Origin: CAVYGN01 sp964413265
GTDB taxonomy: Bacteria > Spirochaetota > Brevinematia > Brevinematales > JAOACQ01
DNA: 64,000 nt
Reading direction: 5' to 3'
Assembly (NCBI GenBank): GCA_964413265.1
Contig: CAYPRX010000018.1
Coordinates: 1 to 64,000 of the forward strand
The position numbers and the translations under genes are program-made. Position 1 is the first letter of the stretch. Each line of letters begins with the position of its first letter. Under the pieces are notes generated by a model. The model made no database searches, had not been told where the DNA came from, and saw only the letters and a list, made by a program, of their open reading frames with translations. Of this stretch, positions 8,685-17,162 are shown piece by piece.

Positions 8685-10184
8685 TTGGAAGATACTATTT
8701 TAAAAGTGGAAGGCATTCGCAAGCAATTTCCAGGGGTGCTTGCTCTTGATAACGTCCGGCTTGAGGTAAAAAGAGGGGAGATACATGCCCTTGTCGGTGA
8801 AAACGGGGCAGGGAAATCGACTCTCATGAAGATATTAACCGGAGTCTACCGTAAGGATGCCGGGAAGATAGAATTTAAGGGCAAGGAGGTCGAGATCCAT
8901 GATTCCAAAAGCTCCCAGGAAATGGGTATTGGAATTGTATATCAGGAATTCAATCTTCTTCCGCATCTGACGGTAGCACAGAATATTTTTATCGGCAGGG
9001 AACCGAGGAGTTTCGTCCGGTTTATTTTAAACGAAAATGAGATCAACCAGAAAACAAGGGACCTCCTGGATATGATACACCTCAACCTTGATCCCCGAAC
9101 CAAGGTTTCGAGTTTAACTGTGGCAAGACAGCAGATGGTCGAGATTGCCAAGGCACTGTCCTTTAATTCAGAAGTTCTGATCCTGGATGAGCCGACAGCT
9201 GCTCTTTCCGAGTCGGAAATCGAGGATCTGTTCAGAATCATACGAAAACTCAGAAATAATGGTGTTGCGATCATTTACATTACCCACAGGATAGAAGAGT
9301 TGAAACAGATTTCCGACCGGGTTACTGTCATGCGGGACGGCCATTATGTTGATACCGTCAGGACCCAGGATGCGACCATGAGCCAGATCATAAGCATGAT
9401 GGTGGGGCGGGTTATTTATGAATCCTCCCCGGAGATTCCGGAGAATGCCAGCGATGAGACTGTACTTGAGGTTAAAAATTTAAACAGGGGCAGGGTAATA
9501 AAAAACGTCAGCTTTAAACTGAAGAAAGGGGAGATACTCGGGTTCGCAGGTCTTCTGGGAGCCGGCCGCACTGAAGTTACGCGTGCGATTTTCGGGGCCG
9601 ATCCGTTTGATTCTGGCGAAATTTATGTAAAAGGCAGGAAGGTCAATATTAAAAGTCCAAGCGATGCGGTCAATCTCGGGATAGGTTATCTGTCGGAAGA
9701 CCGCAAGCGTTATGGTGTCGCTCTTGGCATGAACGTGGAGGATAATATCGTTCTTGCGGCCTTCAAAAAATTCCTTAACTATTTAGGGTGGGTAAACCGT
9801 GCGAAGACCAGATCTGCAACGGATAATATGATAAAGCTCCTTTCAATAAGAACCCCCAGCCTGGTGCAGAAGGTCAAAAATCTTTCAGGCGGCAATCAGC
9901 AGAAAATTATTGTCGGAAAATGGCTGACCGCAGATACAGATATCCTCTTTTTCGATGAGCCTACGCGCGGTATAGATGTCGGTGCGAAAAGCGAAATTTA
10001 CAGACTGCTGAATGACCTTGCTGCCGAGGGAAAGTCGATTATTATGATCTCCTCTGAGCTGCCGGAAATTCTTCGCATGAGCCACAGGATAATCGTTATG
10101 TGCGAAGGCCGCATTACAGGCGTACTGAATCCAGGTGAGGCAACTCAGGAGAAGATCATGCAATTTGCCACTAAACGCGAATGA
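8685..10184 (+). CDS. CUT2-family sugar ABC transporter ATPase (RbsA/MglA type)
   Basis: 499 residues, two fused ATPase domains as in RbsA, MglA and XylG. Domain one has Walker A GENGAGKST (38-46), the atypical signature LTVARQQMVEIAKAL and Walker B VLILDEPTAAL. Domain two has GLLGAGRTE in place of a strict Walker A, signature LSGGNQQKII and Walker B ILFFDEPTRGIDVG. This asymmetry is normal in the family. The start is TTG with AGGGGAG just upstream. It is first in an operon with permease and binding protein, under operator 2. The specific sugar is inferred to be L-fucose from fucU, fucI and the shared operator. Confidence 0.93.
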   Translation: MEDTILKVEGIRKQFPGVLALDNVRLEVKRGEIHALVGENGAGKSTLMKILTGVYRKDAGKIEFKGKEVEIHDSKSSQEMGIGIVYQEFNLLPHLTVAQNIFIGREPRSFVRFILNENEINQKTRDLLDMIHLNLDPRTKVSSLTVARQQMVEIAKALSFNSEVLILDEPTAALSESEIEDLFRIIRKLRNNGVAIIYITHRIEELKQISDRVTVMRDGHYVDTVRTQDATMSQIISMMVGRVIYESSPEIPENASDETVLEVKNLNRGRVIKNVSFKLKKGEILGFAGLLGAGRTEVTRAIFGADPFDSGEIYVKGRKVNIKSPSDAVNLGIGYLSEDRKRYGVALGMNVEDNIVLAAFKKFLNYLGWVNRAKTRSATDNMIKLLSIRTPSLVQKVKNLSGGNQQKIIVGKWLTADTDILFFDEPTRGIDVGAKSEIYRLLNDLAAEGKSIIMISSELPEILRMSHRIIVMCEGRITGVLNPGEATQEKIMQFATKRE

Positions 10185-10200
10185 ATTAGAGGAGTTATTT

Positions 10201-11202
10201 ATGAACGGTATAAAGACCGGCGCGGAACAAACCGCCACACTGGCACAAAAGCAATTTCAGGGCAGATCGATATTCCGTGCCGATGTAATGCAGAAATTAT
10301 TAGCCTTCGCAAGTTTGATTCTCATGTTTATCATATTTACCCTTGCATCGCCGAATTTTGCGAATTTCGACAATATTGTCGGCATACTGCTCTCTACTGC
10401 TGTAATCGGAGTACTGGCAGTGGGAACAACCTTTGTGATAATTACTTCCGGTATTGATCTTTCAATCGGCACGGTGATGACGTTTTCCTCTGTAATGACA
10501 GGAGTTTTTATAACATACTGGAAGCTGCCGATCCCCGTTGGGGTAGCGGGTGGATTAGTGGCAGGCTCTCTATGCGGCTGCTTCAGCGGATTATTGATAG
10601 CCAATATGAAGCTCCCGCCGTTTATTGCTACCCTGGGCGTGATGATGATCTCAAGGGGGCTATCCCTTGTTATTTCCGGACTGAAGCCTATTTATTTTGT
10701 CGATACTCCTGTTTTTAACAAGATAGCAATGGGTACAGTATTAGGTGTTCCAAACGCAGTGCTTATCCTTTTTGCGGCGGCTATTATCGCGAGCCTTATT
10801 CTGTCAAGAACTGTTCTGGGCAGATATACCTACGCGCTCGGCAGCAACGAGGAAGCCGCCCGCCTGTCAGGCGTTAACGTCGGGGCATGGAAGATAGCGG
10901 TATACACTCTCGGCGGAATGTTCAGCGGCCTTGCCGGGGTCCTGATGGCGTCGCGTATTAATTCCGCTCAGCCCGCATTAGGCGCGGAATACAATCTGGA
11001 CGCTATCGCCGCTGTAGTTATCGGCGGTACTTCCTTGAGCGGCGGAGAGGGGACAATACTGGGAACGGTGATAGGTGCATTTATTATGACTGTACTGATA
11101 AACGGGTTACGCATACTGTCGATCCCTCAGGAATGGCAGATGGTGGTAACTGGCGGTATTGTCATTATGGCAGTATATTTAGACATTATTCGCCGGCGTT
11201 AA
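10201..11202 (+). CDS. CUT2-family sugar ABC transporter permease (RbsC type)
   Basis: 333 residues from ATG 10201, which has GAGGAG eight bases upstream; upstream codons in the same frame lie inside the ATPase gene and are unlikely to be used. The protein is a BPD_transp_2 permease with about ten membrane spans. Signatures are ITSGIDLSIGTVM, the EAA-like loop ALGSNEEAARLSGVNVG and the late AIAAVVIGGTSLSGGEGT. It forms the homodimeric channel served by the preceding ATPase and the binding protein that follows. A GC-rich stem and the word GCATATGC follow its stop codon. Confidence 0.93.
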   Translation: MNGIKTGAEQTATLAQKQFQGRSIFRADVMQKLLAFASLILMFIIFTLASPNFANFDNIVGILLSTAVIGVLAVGTTFVIITSGIDLSIGTVMTFSSVMTGVFITYWKLPIPVGVAGGLVAGSLCGCFSGLLIANMKLPPFIATLGVMMISRGLSLVISGLKPIYFVDTPVFNKIAMGTVLGVPNAVLILFAAAIIASLILSRTVLGRYTYALGSNEEAARLSGVNVGAWKIAVYTLGGMFSGLAGVLMASRINSAQPALGAEYNLDAIAAVVIGGTSLSGGEGTILGTVIGAFIMTVLINGLRILSIPQEWQMVVTGGIVIMAVYLDIIRRR

Positions 11203-11215
11203 TTCGAAAGTATCT

Positions 11216-11237
11216 GCTCTGTAAAAAGAGCATATGC
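11216..11237 (+). other. Short stem-loop between permease and binding-protein genes
   Basis: GCTCT (11216-11220), six-base loop, AGAGC (11227-11231), running into the palindrome GCATATGC (11230-11237). There is no T-run, so it is not a terminator. Such structures can protect a downstream mRNA segment and raise binding-protein levels. The strong AAGGAGG before the next gene fits this, but the role is inferred. Confidence 0.3.
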
Positions 11238-11262
11238 TATAAAAAAAAGGAGGAATAGTTGT

Positions 11263-12222
11263 ATGATGAGAGTCAGAAAAACACTCACCATCATTAGCCT
11301 GATGCTTGCTTCAGCGCTTTTTTGTACTTTAGCCTTTACGGCTGATGCTGGCAGGATCTACATTCCTGTCATTTCCAAGGGTTTCCAGCATCAGTTCTGG
11401 CAGGCTGTTAAGCTTGGTGCCGAAAAGGCAGCCAAAGACCTTAACGTGGACATCACTTTTGAAGGACCTGAAGGAGAATCGCAGGTTGATAAGCAGATCG
11501 ATATGCTCCAGGTAGCTCTTAATAAGAAGCCACAAGCTATCTGCCTGGCCGCTCTGGACAGCAAAGCTGTTATTCCCCTTCTCCAGAAGGCACAATCTGA
11601 GAATATCCCCATAATCGGATTTGACTCCGGTGTGGACAGCGATATTCCTGTTACTACCTGTGCTACCAGGAACCTTGATGCCGCTGGCCTTGCAGCCGAT
11701 AAAATGGCCCAGTTTATAGGCGGTTCCGGTGAAGTCGCGGTTGTCGTGCATGACCAGACCAGCCGGACCGGTATTGACCGCCGTGACGGTTTTGTAAACC
11801 GTATCAAAGAAAAATATCCCAATATCAAGATCGTTGACATCCAGTACGGTGGAGGCGACCAGCTTAAATCCACAGACCTTACAAAGGCGATCATACAGGC
11901 TCATCCTAATTTGAAGGGCATCTTCGGTGCAAATGAGGGTTCTGCGATAGGTGTTGTGAACGGCGTGAAGGAATTGCATAAAGAAGGTAAGATTGTAGTT
12001 GTTGGTTATGACTCAGGTAAACTTCAGAAAGACGCTATCCGTTCCGGTGTAATGGCAGGAGCTATAACTCAGAACCCCGTTGGAATTGGTTATGAGGCAG
12101 TGAAGGCGGCTGTTAAAGCTATTAAGGGAGAGAAATTGCCTAAAGACATCGATACAGGTTTCTACTGGTATGACAAGAGCAATATCGATTCTCCTAAAAT
12201 CAAGCCTAACCTTTACGACTAA
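11263..12222 (+). CDS. Periplasmic sugar-binding protein of the CUT2 importer
   Basis: 319 residues from ATG 11263 (ATG 11266 is an alternative); AAGGAGG lies just upstream. A cleavable signal peptide ends near FTADA. The mature protein is a ribose/rhamnose-type receptor (Peripla_BP_4), with KGFQHQFWQAVKLGAEKAA, IIGFDSGVDSDIP and VVVGYDSGKLQKDAIRSG. It delivers sugar to the permease-ATPase pair. The gene is last in the operon; a hairpin after it ends transcription toward the convergent kinase gene. It is a clear relative of the protein encoded at 7502-8506, which keeps a membrane anchor instead. Confidence 0.92.
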   Translation: MMRVRKTLTIISLMLASALFCTLAFTADAGRIYIPVISKGFQHQFWQAVKLGAEKAAKDLNVDITFEGPEGESQVDKQIDMLQVALNKKPQAICLAALDSKAVIPLLQKAQSENIPIIGFDSGVDSDIPVTTCATRNLDAAGLAADKMAQFIGGSGEVAVVVHDQTSRTGIDRRDGFVNRIKEKYPNIKIVDIQYGGGDQLKSTDLTKAIIQAHPNLKGIFGANEGSAIGVVNGVKELHKEGKIVVVGYDSGKLQKDAIRSGVMAGAITQNPVGIGYEAVKAAVKAIKGEKLPKDIDTGFYWYDKSNIDSPKIKPNLYD

Positions 12223-12234
12223 AGAGTAATCAGA

Positions 12235-12258
12235 GGGGCTGTCTTACAGGGCAGCCCC
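12235..12258. terminator. Hairpin between convergent operons
   Basis: Nine-base arms GGGGCTGTC (12235-12243) and GGCAGCCCC (12250-12258), one G-U pair, loop TTACAG. A TTATAATAATTT stretch follows on the + strand. The stem separates the importer operon from the convergent kinase gene and may act in both directions, though the T-tract is weak. Confidence 0.6.
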
Positions 12259-13722
12259 TTATAATAATTTCCGGAAAGTGGAATATTTTTCCTGGAGGGT
12301 TTTATCTTGAGAGGGAAGATATTCCTGGATTTCAAATGAGTTTCTGACAATACTGCGCGCTTCGTTAATGTTTTTAATGTTCCCAAGTGAAATTCCCTGA
12401 ACGAGGATATTGCCGATAGCGGTGGCTTCGATCGGTCCGGCGATGACACTTTTTTGAGAGGTATCCGCAATCATTCGGCAGAGAAGTTCGTCCTTAATTC
12501 CCCCGCCGAACATATAAAGAGTATCAGATTTTCTGCCTGTGATCTCCTCAATGAGCTCAGTGTTATAACGGCATTTAAATGCGAGACTTTCCTCGATAGA
12601 CCGCACAGTTTCACCTATGGTATGAGGCTGGCGCTGCCCCGTTTTCTTACAGAATTCCATTATTTTTTTCGGCATATCTCCGGGTGCGAAGAAAGAAATA
12701 TCATCAGGATCGATCCAAAAATCTGCGGAGGAATCTTTTGCAAGAGCGATCAGCTGGTCAAAAGAGTATGATTCTCTCTCAAGTTCCCACTGCCTCTTGC
12801 ATTCCTGGAGTATCCAGGTTCCCATCATATTTTTCTGAAAAGTAATTTTTCCCCCAAACCCGCCTTCATTGGTAAAATTGTTCAGCATAGCCTTTTTCGA
12901 AAGAACAGGTTTACTAATTTCCACACCCGCCATTATCCAGGTACCGGTGCTGATATAAATAAAATCATCGGATAGAGCAGGAATGGAAACTACTGCTGAG
13001 GCAGTATCATGACCGGCTGCTGCCGTTACAGGTATTTTCCCGACGCCGAGCTCGCTGGATAATTCCTCTTTTAAGAAGCCGACCATTGTACCGGGCTGTA
13101 TGATCTTCGGGTAGATATTTTCCGGAAGGCCAAGCATCTTTATAGTTTCATAATCCCAGTCTTTTGTTATATGATTGTACAGCTGTGAAGTCGTGGCTTC
13201 TGTATATTCGGCCCTTTTTTCACCGGTTAGAAAATAATGGAACAGATCAGGCATCAGAAGAAGGGTCTGTGCGCCGGACAATGCCCGGCTATTTAGGAAT
13301 TTCATAGCTAGAAGCTGATAAATGGTATTGTACTGAGTAAACCCGATCCCCGTGCGGCTGTACAGTTCATCTTTGCCTATTATATCAAGGCATCTTTCCA
13401 CCATACCGTTGGTCCTTTCATCCCGGTAGTGAAAGGGATTTTCAATCAATTCTCCCTCTTTATCAAGAAGGCCGAAATCCACCCCCCATGTATCTACGGC
13501 TATGCTGTCTATTTTACCGGCCGTGGCCTTAGAACATGCGATGATGCTCTCCTTAATTTCATGACAGAGCCTCAGTATATCCCATTGAAGATGCCCGGAA
13601 AACTTTACAGGGTCGTTTTGAAAACGGCGGATTTCATGAATTTTCAGTTTATCCTTCTCGAGATTACCCAGAATTGCTCTTCCGCTGGCCGCACCGAAAT
13701 CGAATGCAAGCATATTCGGCAT
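12259..13722 (-). CDS. FGGY carbohydrate kinase, RhaB-like; probable L-fuculokinase
   Basis: 487 residues. FGGY kinases phosphorylate ketoses; here the likely substrate is L-fuculose. The ATP-binding start AFDFGAASGRAILG, the sugar loop VDTWGVDFGLLD, YRDERTNGM and AAGHDTASAV with the probable catalytic Asp near residue 240 are all RhaB-like, closer to rhamnulokinase than to E. coli FucK. The following gene, 20 bp upstream in the same operon, is a definite L-fucose isomerase, which argues for fuculokinase activity. AGGA lies five bases before the ATG. No rhamnose isomerase is present. Substrate choice is inferred from context. Confidence 0.85.
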   Translation of the reverse strand: MPNMLAFDFGAASGRAILGNLEKDKLKIHEIRRFQNDPVKFSGHLQWDILRLCHEIKESIIACSKATAGKIDSIAVDTWGVDFGLLDKEGELIENPFHYRDERTNGMVERCLDIIGKDELYSRTGIGFTQYNTIYQLLAMKFLNSRALSGAQTLLLMPDLFHYFLTGEKRAEYTEATTSQLYNHITKDWDYETIKMLGLPENIYPKIIQPGTMVGFLKEELSSELGVGKIPVTAAAGHDTASAVVSIPALSDDFIYISTGTWIMAGVEISKPVLSKKAMLNNFTNEGGFGGKITFQKNMMGTWILQECKRQWELERESYSFDQLIALAKDSSADFWIDPDDISFFAPGDMPKKIMEFCKKTGQRQPHTIGETVRSIEESLAFKCRYNTELIEEITGRKSDTLYMFGGGIKDELLCRMIADTSQKSVIAGPIEATAIGNILVQGISLGNIKNINEARSIVRNSFEIQEYLPSQDKTLQEKYSTFRKLL

Positions 13723-13742
13723 AAAAAGTCCTACAAAAATGT

Positions 13743-15560
13743 CTATTTAAGGCCGTAAAGGGGACCGAAATTCCGGCAAGCCCTGAAATCTGCACCTTCA
13801 GGATCAGATGTTCCGAATGAGAGCCATGCTTTGGGCCTGAAGATCTTTTCTTCCGGAACATTATGCATGGAAACCGGGATTCTCAAAATTGAAGCGAGTG
13901 TTATCAGTTCCGCGCCGATATGACCGAAATTAAATGCCCCATGGTTTGCTCCCCATGTATTCATGACGGAATAAACATCTTTAAACGCTCCCGAACCGGT
14001 CAAATTCGGGGCGAACCATGTCGTGGGCCAGGTTGGATTGGTCCTCTTATCCAGAATGCTGTGAATTTCCTCGCTCAGATTCACAGTATAACCTTCAGCT
14101 ATCTGCATGACTGGACCCAGGCCCTTGATCAGATTTATCCTTACCATCGTAACGGGCATTTCGGCCTTAGTGAGAAACAGCGATGAAAAGCCGCCCCCCC
14201 TGAAATAACCTACATCCGCCGGCATCCAGGTTGTTGAATTAAGGCATTTTTCAGCTTCTTCGGGAGAGATTTCCCAGAACGGCTTCAGAGCTGATTTGCC
14301 GTTTTTTTTCTGCTCTCCAGTACCGTCTAAAGCAGAGGAGCCTGAGTTTATCAAATGGATCAAACCATTCGAGGCCTTTCCTGTCAGTGCCTTGCCGGTT
14401 ACCCTTTTTACGGATTCAGGGCTCCAGAAAGTCCTCACATCTGAAAAGATAGAAGCGGAGTCGGTGATCAAATGACCGAGGAGCATAGAGATGCCGTTGA
14501 GACTGTCGTTCTCTGTAGCGATAAGATAAGGTTCCCGGATCCCGTTCCAATCGAATGATGAATTAAGGATGGCCTCCATGAAATCACCGTTCGGGAAATG
14601 GTCCGTCCATTGCCGTTGTCCCTGGAAACCGGAGATGATAGCGTTATGCCCTTCGGCTTCTTCTCCGAATCCAAGTTCGGCCAATTTTTTATTTCCGGTC
14701 ATCAAGTCCCTTGAGATCATTGTCATTTTAACTACAGTTTCCCAGTCCCGGTCCTTTTTCTCCCTGGATGTCCGGATCTCTTGAGGATTGATGTCTTCAC
14801 CTTCCCTGCAATAGGTTTTAACCCAATGCATGGCTCTTTTAAATTCGTCAGGATCGTAGATGCCTTCATCCATCCTGCGGACAAATTCGGACATATCTAT
14901 GTATTCATTGCGCATGCCGAGATAATCCTGGAAAAAGTCAGGATCTACCGTCGAACCGGCGATCCCCATGGAAACGCTTCCCATTGAAAGGTAGGATTTG
15001 CCCCTGATTTCAGCCGCAGCCAGGGCCGCTTTAGAGAATTTTAATAATTTTTCTTTTACATCGTCCGGTATCCTTTCATCCCCGGCATCCTGAACGTCTC
15101 TTCCGTATATGCCGAAGGCCGGCAGCCCTTTCTGGTCATGACCGGCTAAAGCCGCCGCGAGATAGACCGCTCCGGGCCTTTCTGTGCCGTTAAATCCCCA
15201 GATTGCCTTTGGAATGAAAGGATCCATATCGATAGTTTCAGTCCCGTAGCACCAGCAGGGCGTGACTGAAATTGATACGCCGACACCCTCTTTTGCAAAC
15301 TGTTCGGCAGCCCTTGCCGCTTCAGCTACCCCGCCTATGATATTTGTGATCACACATTCTACAGGCAGGCCGTTGGAATGTCTTAATTCCTTTTCCAATA
15401 GTTTTGCCACTCTTTTGGCCAGATCGCCTGTCTGTTTTTCAAGAGACTCTCTTACACCTTTTCTGCGTCCATCTATGACCGGCCTTATCCCTATCCTGGG
15501 CATTGAACCGTTTAACCGGTTTGACGGGATAGCCAATTTGAAATCAATAGCCTTGGGCAT
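13743..15560 (-). CDS. fucI: L-fucose isomerase
   Basis: 605 residues, slightly longer than the roughly 590 of E. coli FucI because of about 13 extra N-terminal residues. It converts L-fucose to L-fuculose in a Mn2+-dependent reaction in the cytoplasm. The similarity is continuous: PRIGIRPVIDGRR, VTPCWCYGTETIDMDP, WGFNGTERPGAVYLAAALA, FQGQRQWTDHFPNGD. Metal ligands are in place: Glu near 349 in IATENDS, Asp near 373 in SDVRTFWSP and His near 540 in WGANHGAF. GGAGG lies five bases before the ATG. It heads the fucI-kinase operon and has a promoter and operator 3 directly upstream. FucA aldolase is not in the window. Confidence 0.96.
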   Translation of the reverse strand: MPKAIDFKLAIPSNRLNGSMPRIGIRPVIDGRRKGVRESLEKQTGDLAKRVAKLLEKELRHSNGLPVECVITNIIGGVAEAARAAEQFAKEGVGVSISVTPCWCYGTETIDMDPFIPKAIWGFNGTERPGAVYLAAALAGHDQKGLPAFGIYGRDVQDAGDERIPDDVKEKLLKFSKAALAAAEIRGKSYLSMGSVSMGIAGSTVDPDFFQDYLGMRNEYIDMSEFVRRMDEGIYDPDEFKRAMHWVKTYCREGEDINPQEIRTSREKKDRDWETVVKMTMISRDLMTGNKKLAELGFGEEAEGHNAIISGFQGQRQWTDHFPNGDFMEAILNSSFDWNGIREPYLIATENDSLNGISMLLGHLITDSASIFSDVRTFWSPESVKRVTGKALTGKASNGLIHLINSGSSALDGTGEQKKNGKSALKPFWEISPEEAEKCLNSTTWMPADVGYFRGGGFSSLFLTKAEMPVTMVRINLIKGLGPVMQIAEGYTVNLSEEIHSILDKRTNPTWPTTWFAPNLTGSGAFKDVYSVMNTWGANHGAFNFGHIGAELITLASILRIPVSMHNVPEEKIFRPKAWLSFGTSDPEGADFRACRNFGPLYGLK

Positions 15561-15575
15561 ATTACCCTCCCATAA

Positions 15576-15589
15576 TGTAATCGATTACA
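15576..15589. promoter_or_regulatory. LacI-type operator 3, upstream of fucI
   Basis: TGTAATCGATTACA is a perfect 14-bp palindrome. It starts five bases downstream of the fucI -10 box, so it covers the transcription start. It is the most symmetrical of the three copies. Confidence 0.8.
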
Positions 15590-15594
15590 TAGTA

Positions 15595-15623
15595 ATTATA
15601 TACAAGTCTTTCCAATTTTGCAA
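15595..15623 (-). promoter_or_regulatory. Promoter of fucI-kinase operon
   Basis: Read on the minus strand: TTGCAA (15618-15623), 17-bp spacer, TATAAT (15595-15600). The -35 box abuts the stop codon of the small upstream gene. Start-site occupancy by operator 3 implies classical repression. Confidence 0.7.
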
Positions 15624-15893
15624 TTATTTTTTCGAGGATTCATCTTCCCTGTAAAAGAATATCAGGTAAATCAGGCCAACAGGGGCTGCAAGATCCAGTA
15701 AGCTGAGCATATCTCCATGGAGGTAGTGTTCGCCCTTGCTGTCTTTCCAGAGCAAAATGTTTGTATCGGAAGGGCCTGCTTTCTGGGGGGTGCCTACCAC
15801 AATAGTAAAATAATCTTTTTTCCATACGATAAATATAATTGAGAGGACTGTCAGTATTGCAAAAATGATGATCAATATATTTCTTTTATTCAT
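15624..15893 (-). CDS. Small membrane protein of unknown function
   Basis: 89 residues, unrecognised. Two hydrophobic segments are visible, one at about 5-23 (ILIIIFAILTVLSIIFIVW) and one near 66-80 (LLDLAAPVGLIYLIFFY), joined by a polar loop of about 40 residues that probably faces the periplasm. The start codon directly follows the stop codon of the S4-domain gene, so the two are almost certainly cotranscribed. The gene stops right at the fucI -35 box. It could be a small membrane regulator, but nothing in it shows a function. Confidence 0.6.
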   Translation of the reverse strand: MNKRNILIIIFAILTVLSIIFIVWKKDYFTIVVGTPQKAGPSDTNILLWKDSKGEHYLHGDMLSLLDLAAPVGLIYLIFFYREDESSKK

Positions 15894-16301
15894 TTATCTG
15901 CCTCCGTATTTGAACCTGTTGATTGCCCGCCTTTCTTTTTTATCCGGCTTTCCCTTCCGCTTTGTCCTGTTCTTCCTTGCCTGACTGTCCAGTCTCTGGA
16001 TCATTTCTTCCATCTCGGGTGTAATTCCAGGTGATCTCTCTTCCTCGTAATATTCCCTGGCAAGCGAGGCTTTTACCTGCTTTTCCGTAACTACCTTAAT
16101 CATAATTGTCCTGTACTTATTTCCCTGCCTTACAGTAAGCACGTCTCCGATCCTTACCAATTTTGCAGGTTTTGTCCTTTCGCCGTTGATCTTGACGGCC
16201 CCGCCGTCGACAGCGTCTGATGCTTCGGTACGCGTCTTGAAAATCCTCGCAATTTTCAGCCATTTGTCCAGCCGCATCTGCAGGAGCTCTTTTTTATTCA
16301 T
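15894..16301 (-). CDS. S4-domain RNA-binding protein, Hsp15 (HslR)-like
   Basis: 135 residues from ATG 16301. A TTG at 16322 would overlap the previous gene. The N-terminal S4 domain (about 8-70) reads RLDKWLKIARIFKTRTEASD, VKINGERTKPAKLVRIGDVL, the pattern of Hsp15, which binds stalled 50S subunits carrying nascent chains. A very basic tail (KNRTKRKGKPDKKERRAINR) extends it. It lies five bases behind the nitroreductase gene in one operon. Similar S4 proteins also act in tRNA or rRNA handling, so the exact role is uncertain. Confidence 0.8.
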   Translation of the reverse strand: MNKKELLQMRLDKWLKIARIFKTRTEASDAVDGGAVKINGERTKPAKLVRIGDVLTVRQGNKYRTIMIKVVTEKQVKASLAREYYEEERSPGITPEMEEMIQRLDSQARKNRTKRKGKPDKKERRAINRFKYGGR

Positions 16302-16305
16302 TGTC

Positions 16306-16956
16306 TTATTGCGGATATCCAAGCGGCATTATATACAGCGGCACCTCGTCACTTACGAGTTTCAATTCTCCTGTAATTCCTTCAATGTTCATGCCCGCGA
16401 CAATTCTTGTTCCTATTCCCAGGGCGGCTGCAGTAAGATATACATTCTGCGCGATGCAGCCGGCTGTCGCGTTGGCCATGGCAATTTTGCTCTCATTATT
16501 GACTCTGGAGGGCAGCATATCGAGCTTTGCAGTAAGGATAAGGACATAGCTTGCATGCGGAATATCTGCCTGTCTGCCAACCATGCCTTTTATGTTCTTA
16601 TCGGAGATAAATTTGAGGACTCCCTTTGAAGGATCATAAAAATAGGTCCCTGTTGAGGAAGCTACATAGATCTGGATTAAATAGATTCCCATGGGAGCAG
16701 GAGCTGTTCTTTTACCGTCACTGCGGTTGATACCGTTAGCAGCCCAGAGAATCGTGGAAAGGTCCCCGGGAGAAACGGGTTTAGCCGAGAAATTTCTTGT
16801 GGATTTCCTGTTTTCAAGAGCTGAGATAAGGTCCACATTCAGATTTGAAACAGGTTTTTCAAGTTTTATATCATTCCCTTCCGGGAACAGAAGCGCTGTA
16901 GAAGTTATTGCATTAATAATGAATCCTGCGGCAACGATCAAGGCGAATTTTTTCAT
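16306..16956 (-). CDS. Exported SagB-like nitroreductase-family flavoprotein
   Basis: 216 residues. An N-terminal signal peptide of about 22 residues (KKFALIVAAGFIINAITSTA) precedes a nitroreductase/SagB-type domain: LENRKSTRNFSAKPVSPGDLSTILWAANGINR, where the SxR motif binds FMN phosphate, APAPMG, and later ATAGCIAQNVYLTAAALGIGT. Such enzymes bind FMN and reduce or oxidise diverse substrates. Export is unusual, because FMN must be acquired or the folded protein translocated. GGAGGAG lies before the ATG. It leads the operon with the S4 protein. The substrate is unknown. Confidence 0.82.
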   Translation of the reverse strand: MKKFALIVAAGFIINAITSTALLFPEGNDIKLEKPVSNLNVDLISALENRKSTRNFSAKPVSPGDLSTILWAANGINRSDGKRTAPAPMGIYLIQIYVASSTGTYFYDPSKGVLKFISDKNIKGMVGRQADIPHASYVLILTAKLDMLPSRVNNESKIAMANATAGCIAQNVYLTAAALGIGTRIVAGMNIEGITGELKLVSDEVPLYIMPLGYPQ

Positions 16957-16997
16957 ATATTACTCCTCCCAGTTTTTCTTACTGATGCTCTCAGGCT

Positions 16998-17026
16998 AGT
17001 ATACATTAAAATTGAATAATTGAAAA
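16998..17026 (-). promoter_or_regulatory. Possible promoter for nitroreductase-S4 operon
   Basis: On the minus strand: TTTTCA (17021-17026), 17-bp spacer, TATACT (16998-17003). The -10 is good and the -35 partial. The rest of this 205-bp gap is AT-rich and shows nothing else I can name. Confidence 0.4.
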
Positions 17027-17162
17027 GAAAAATAACTTTGCCGAAAGCAGGTTAAAATTCAAAAAAAAATATGAATTTATATAATTTTGCACATCATTCA
17101 CCGATAAATCATAATAATCCAATTCAGCAGTATTGATATCTGACTGGAGGAGGAAATTGTAA

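Noticed and set aside
11329..11979. Long open frame on the minus strand opposite the sugar-binding protein gene
   Set aside because: It runs antisense to a clear periplasmic-binding protein, has no family motif and no ribosome-binding site, and its length reflects codon bias of the real gene.
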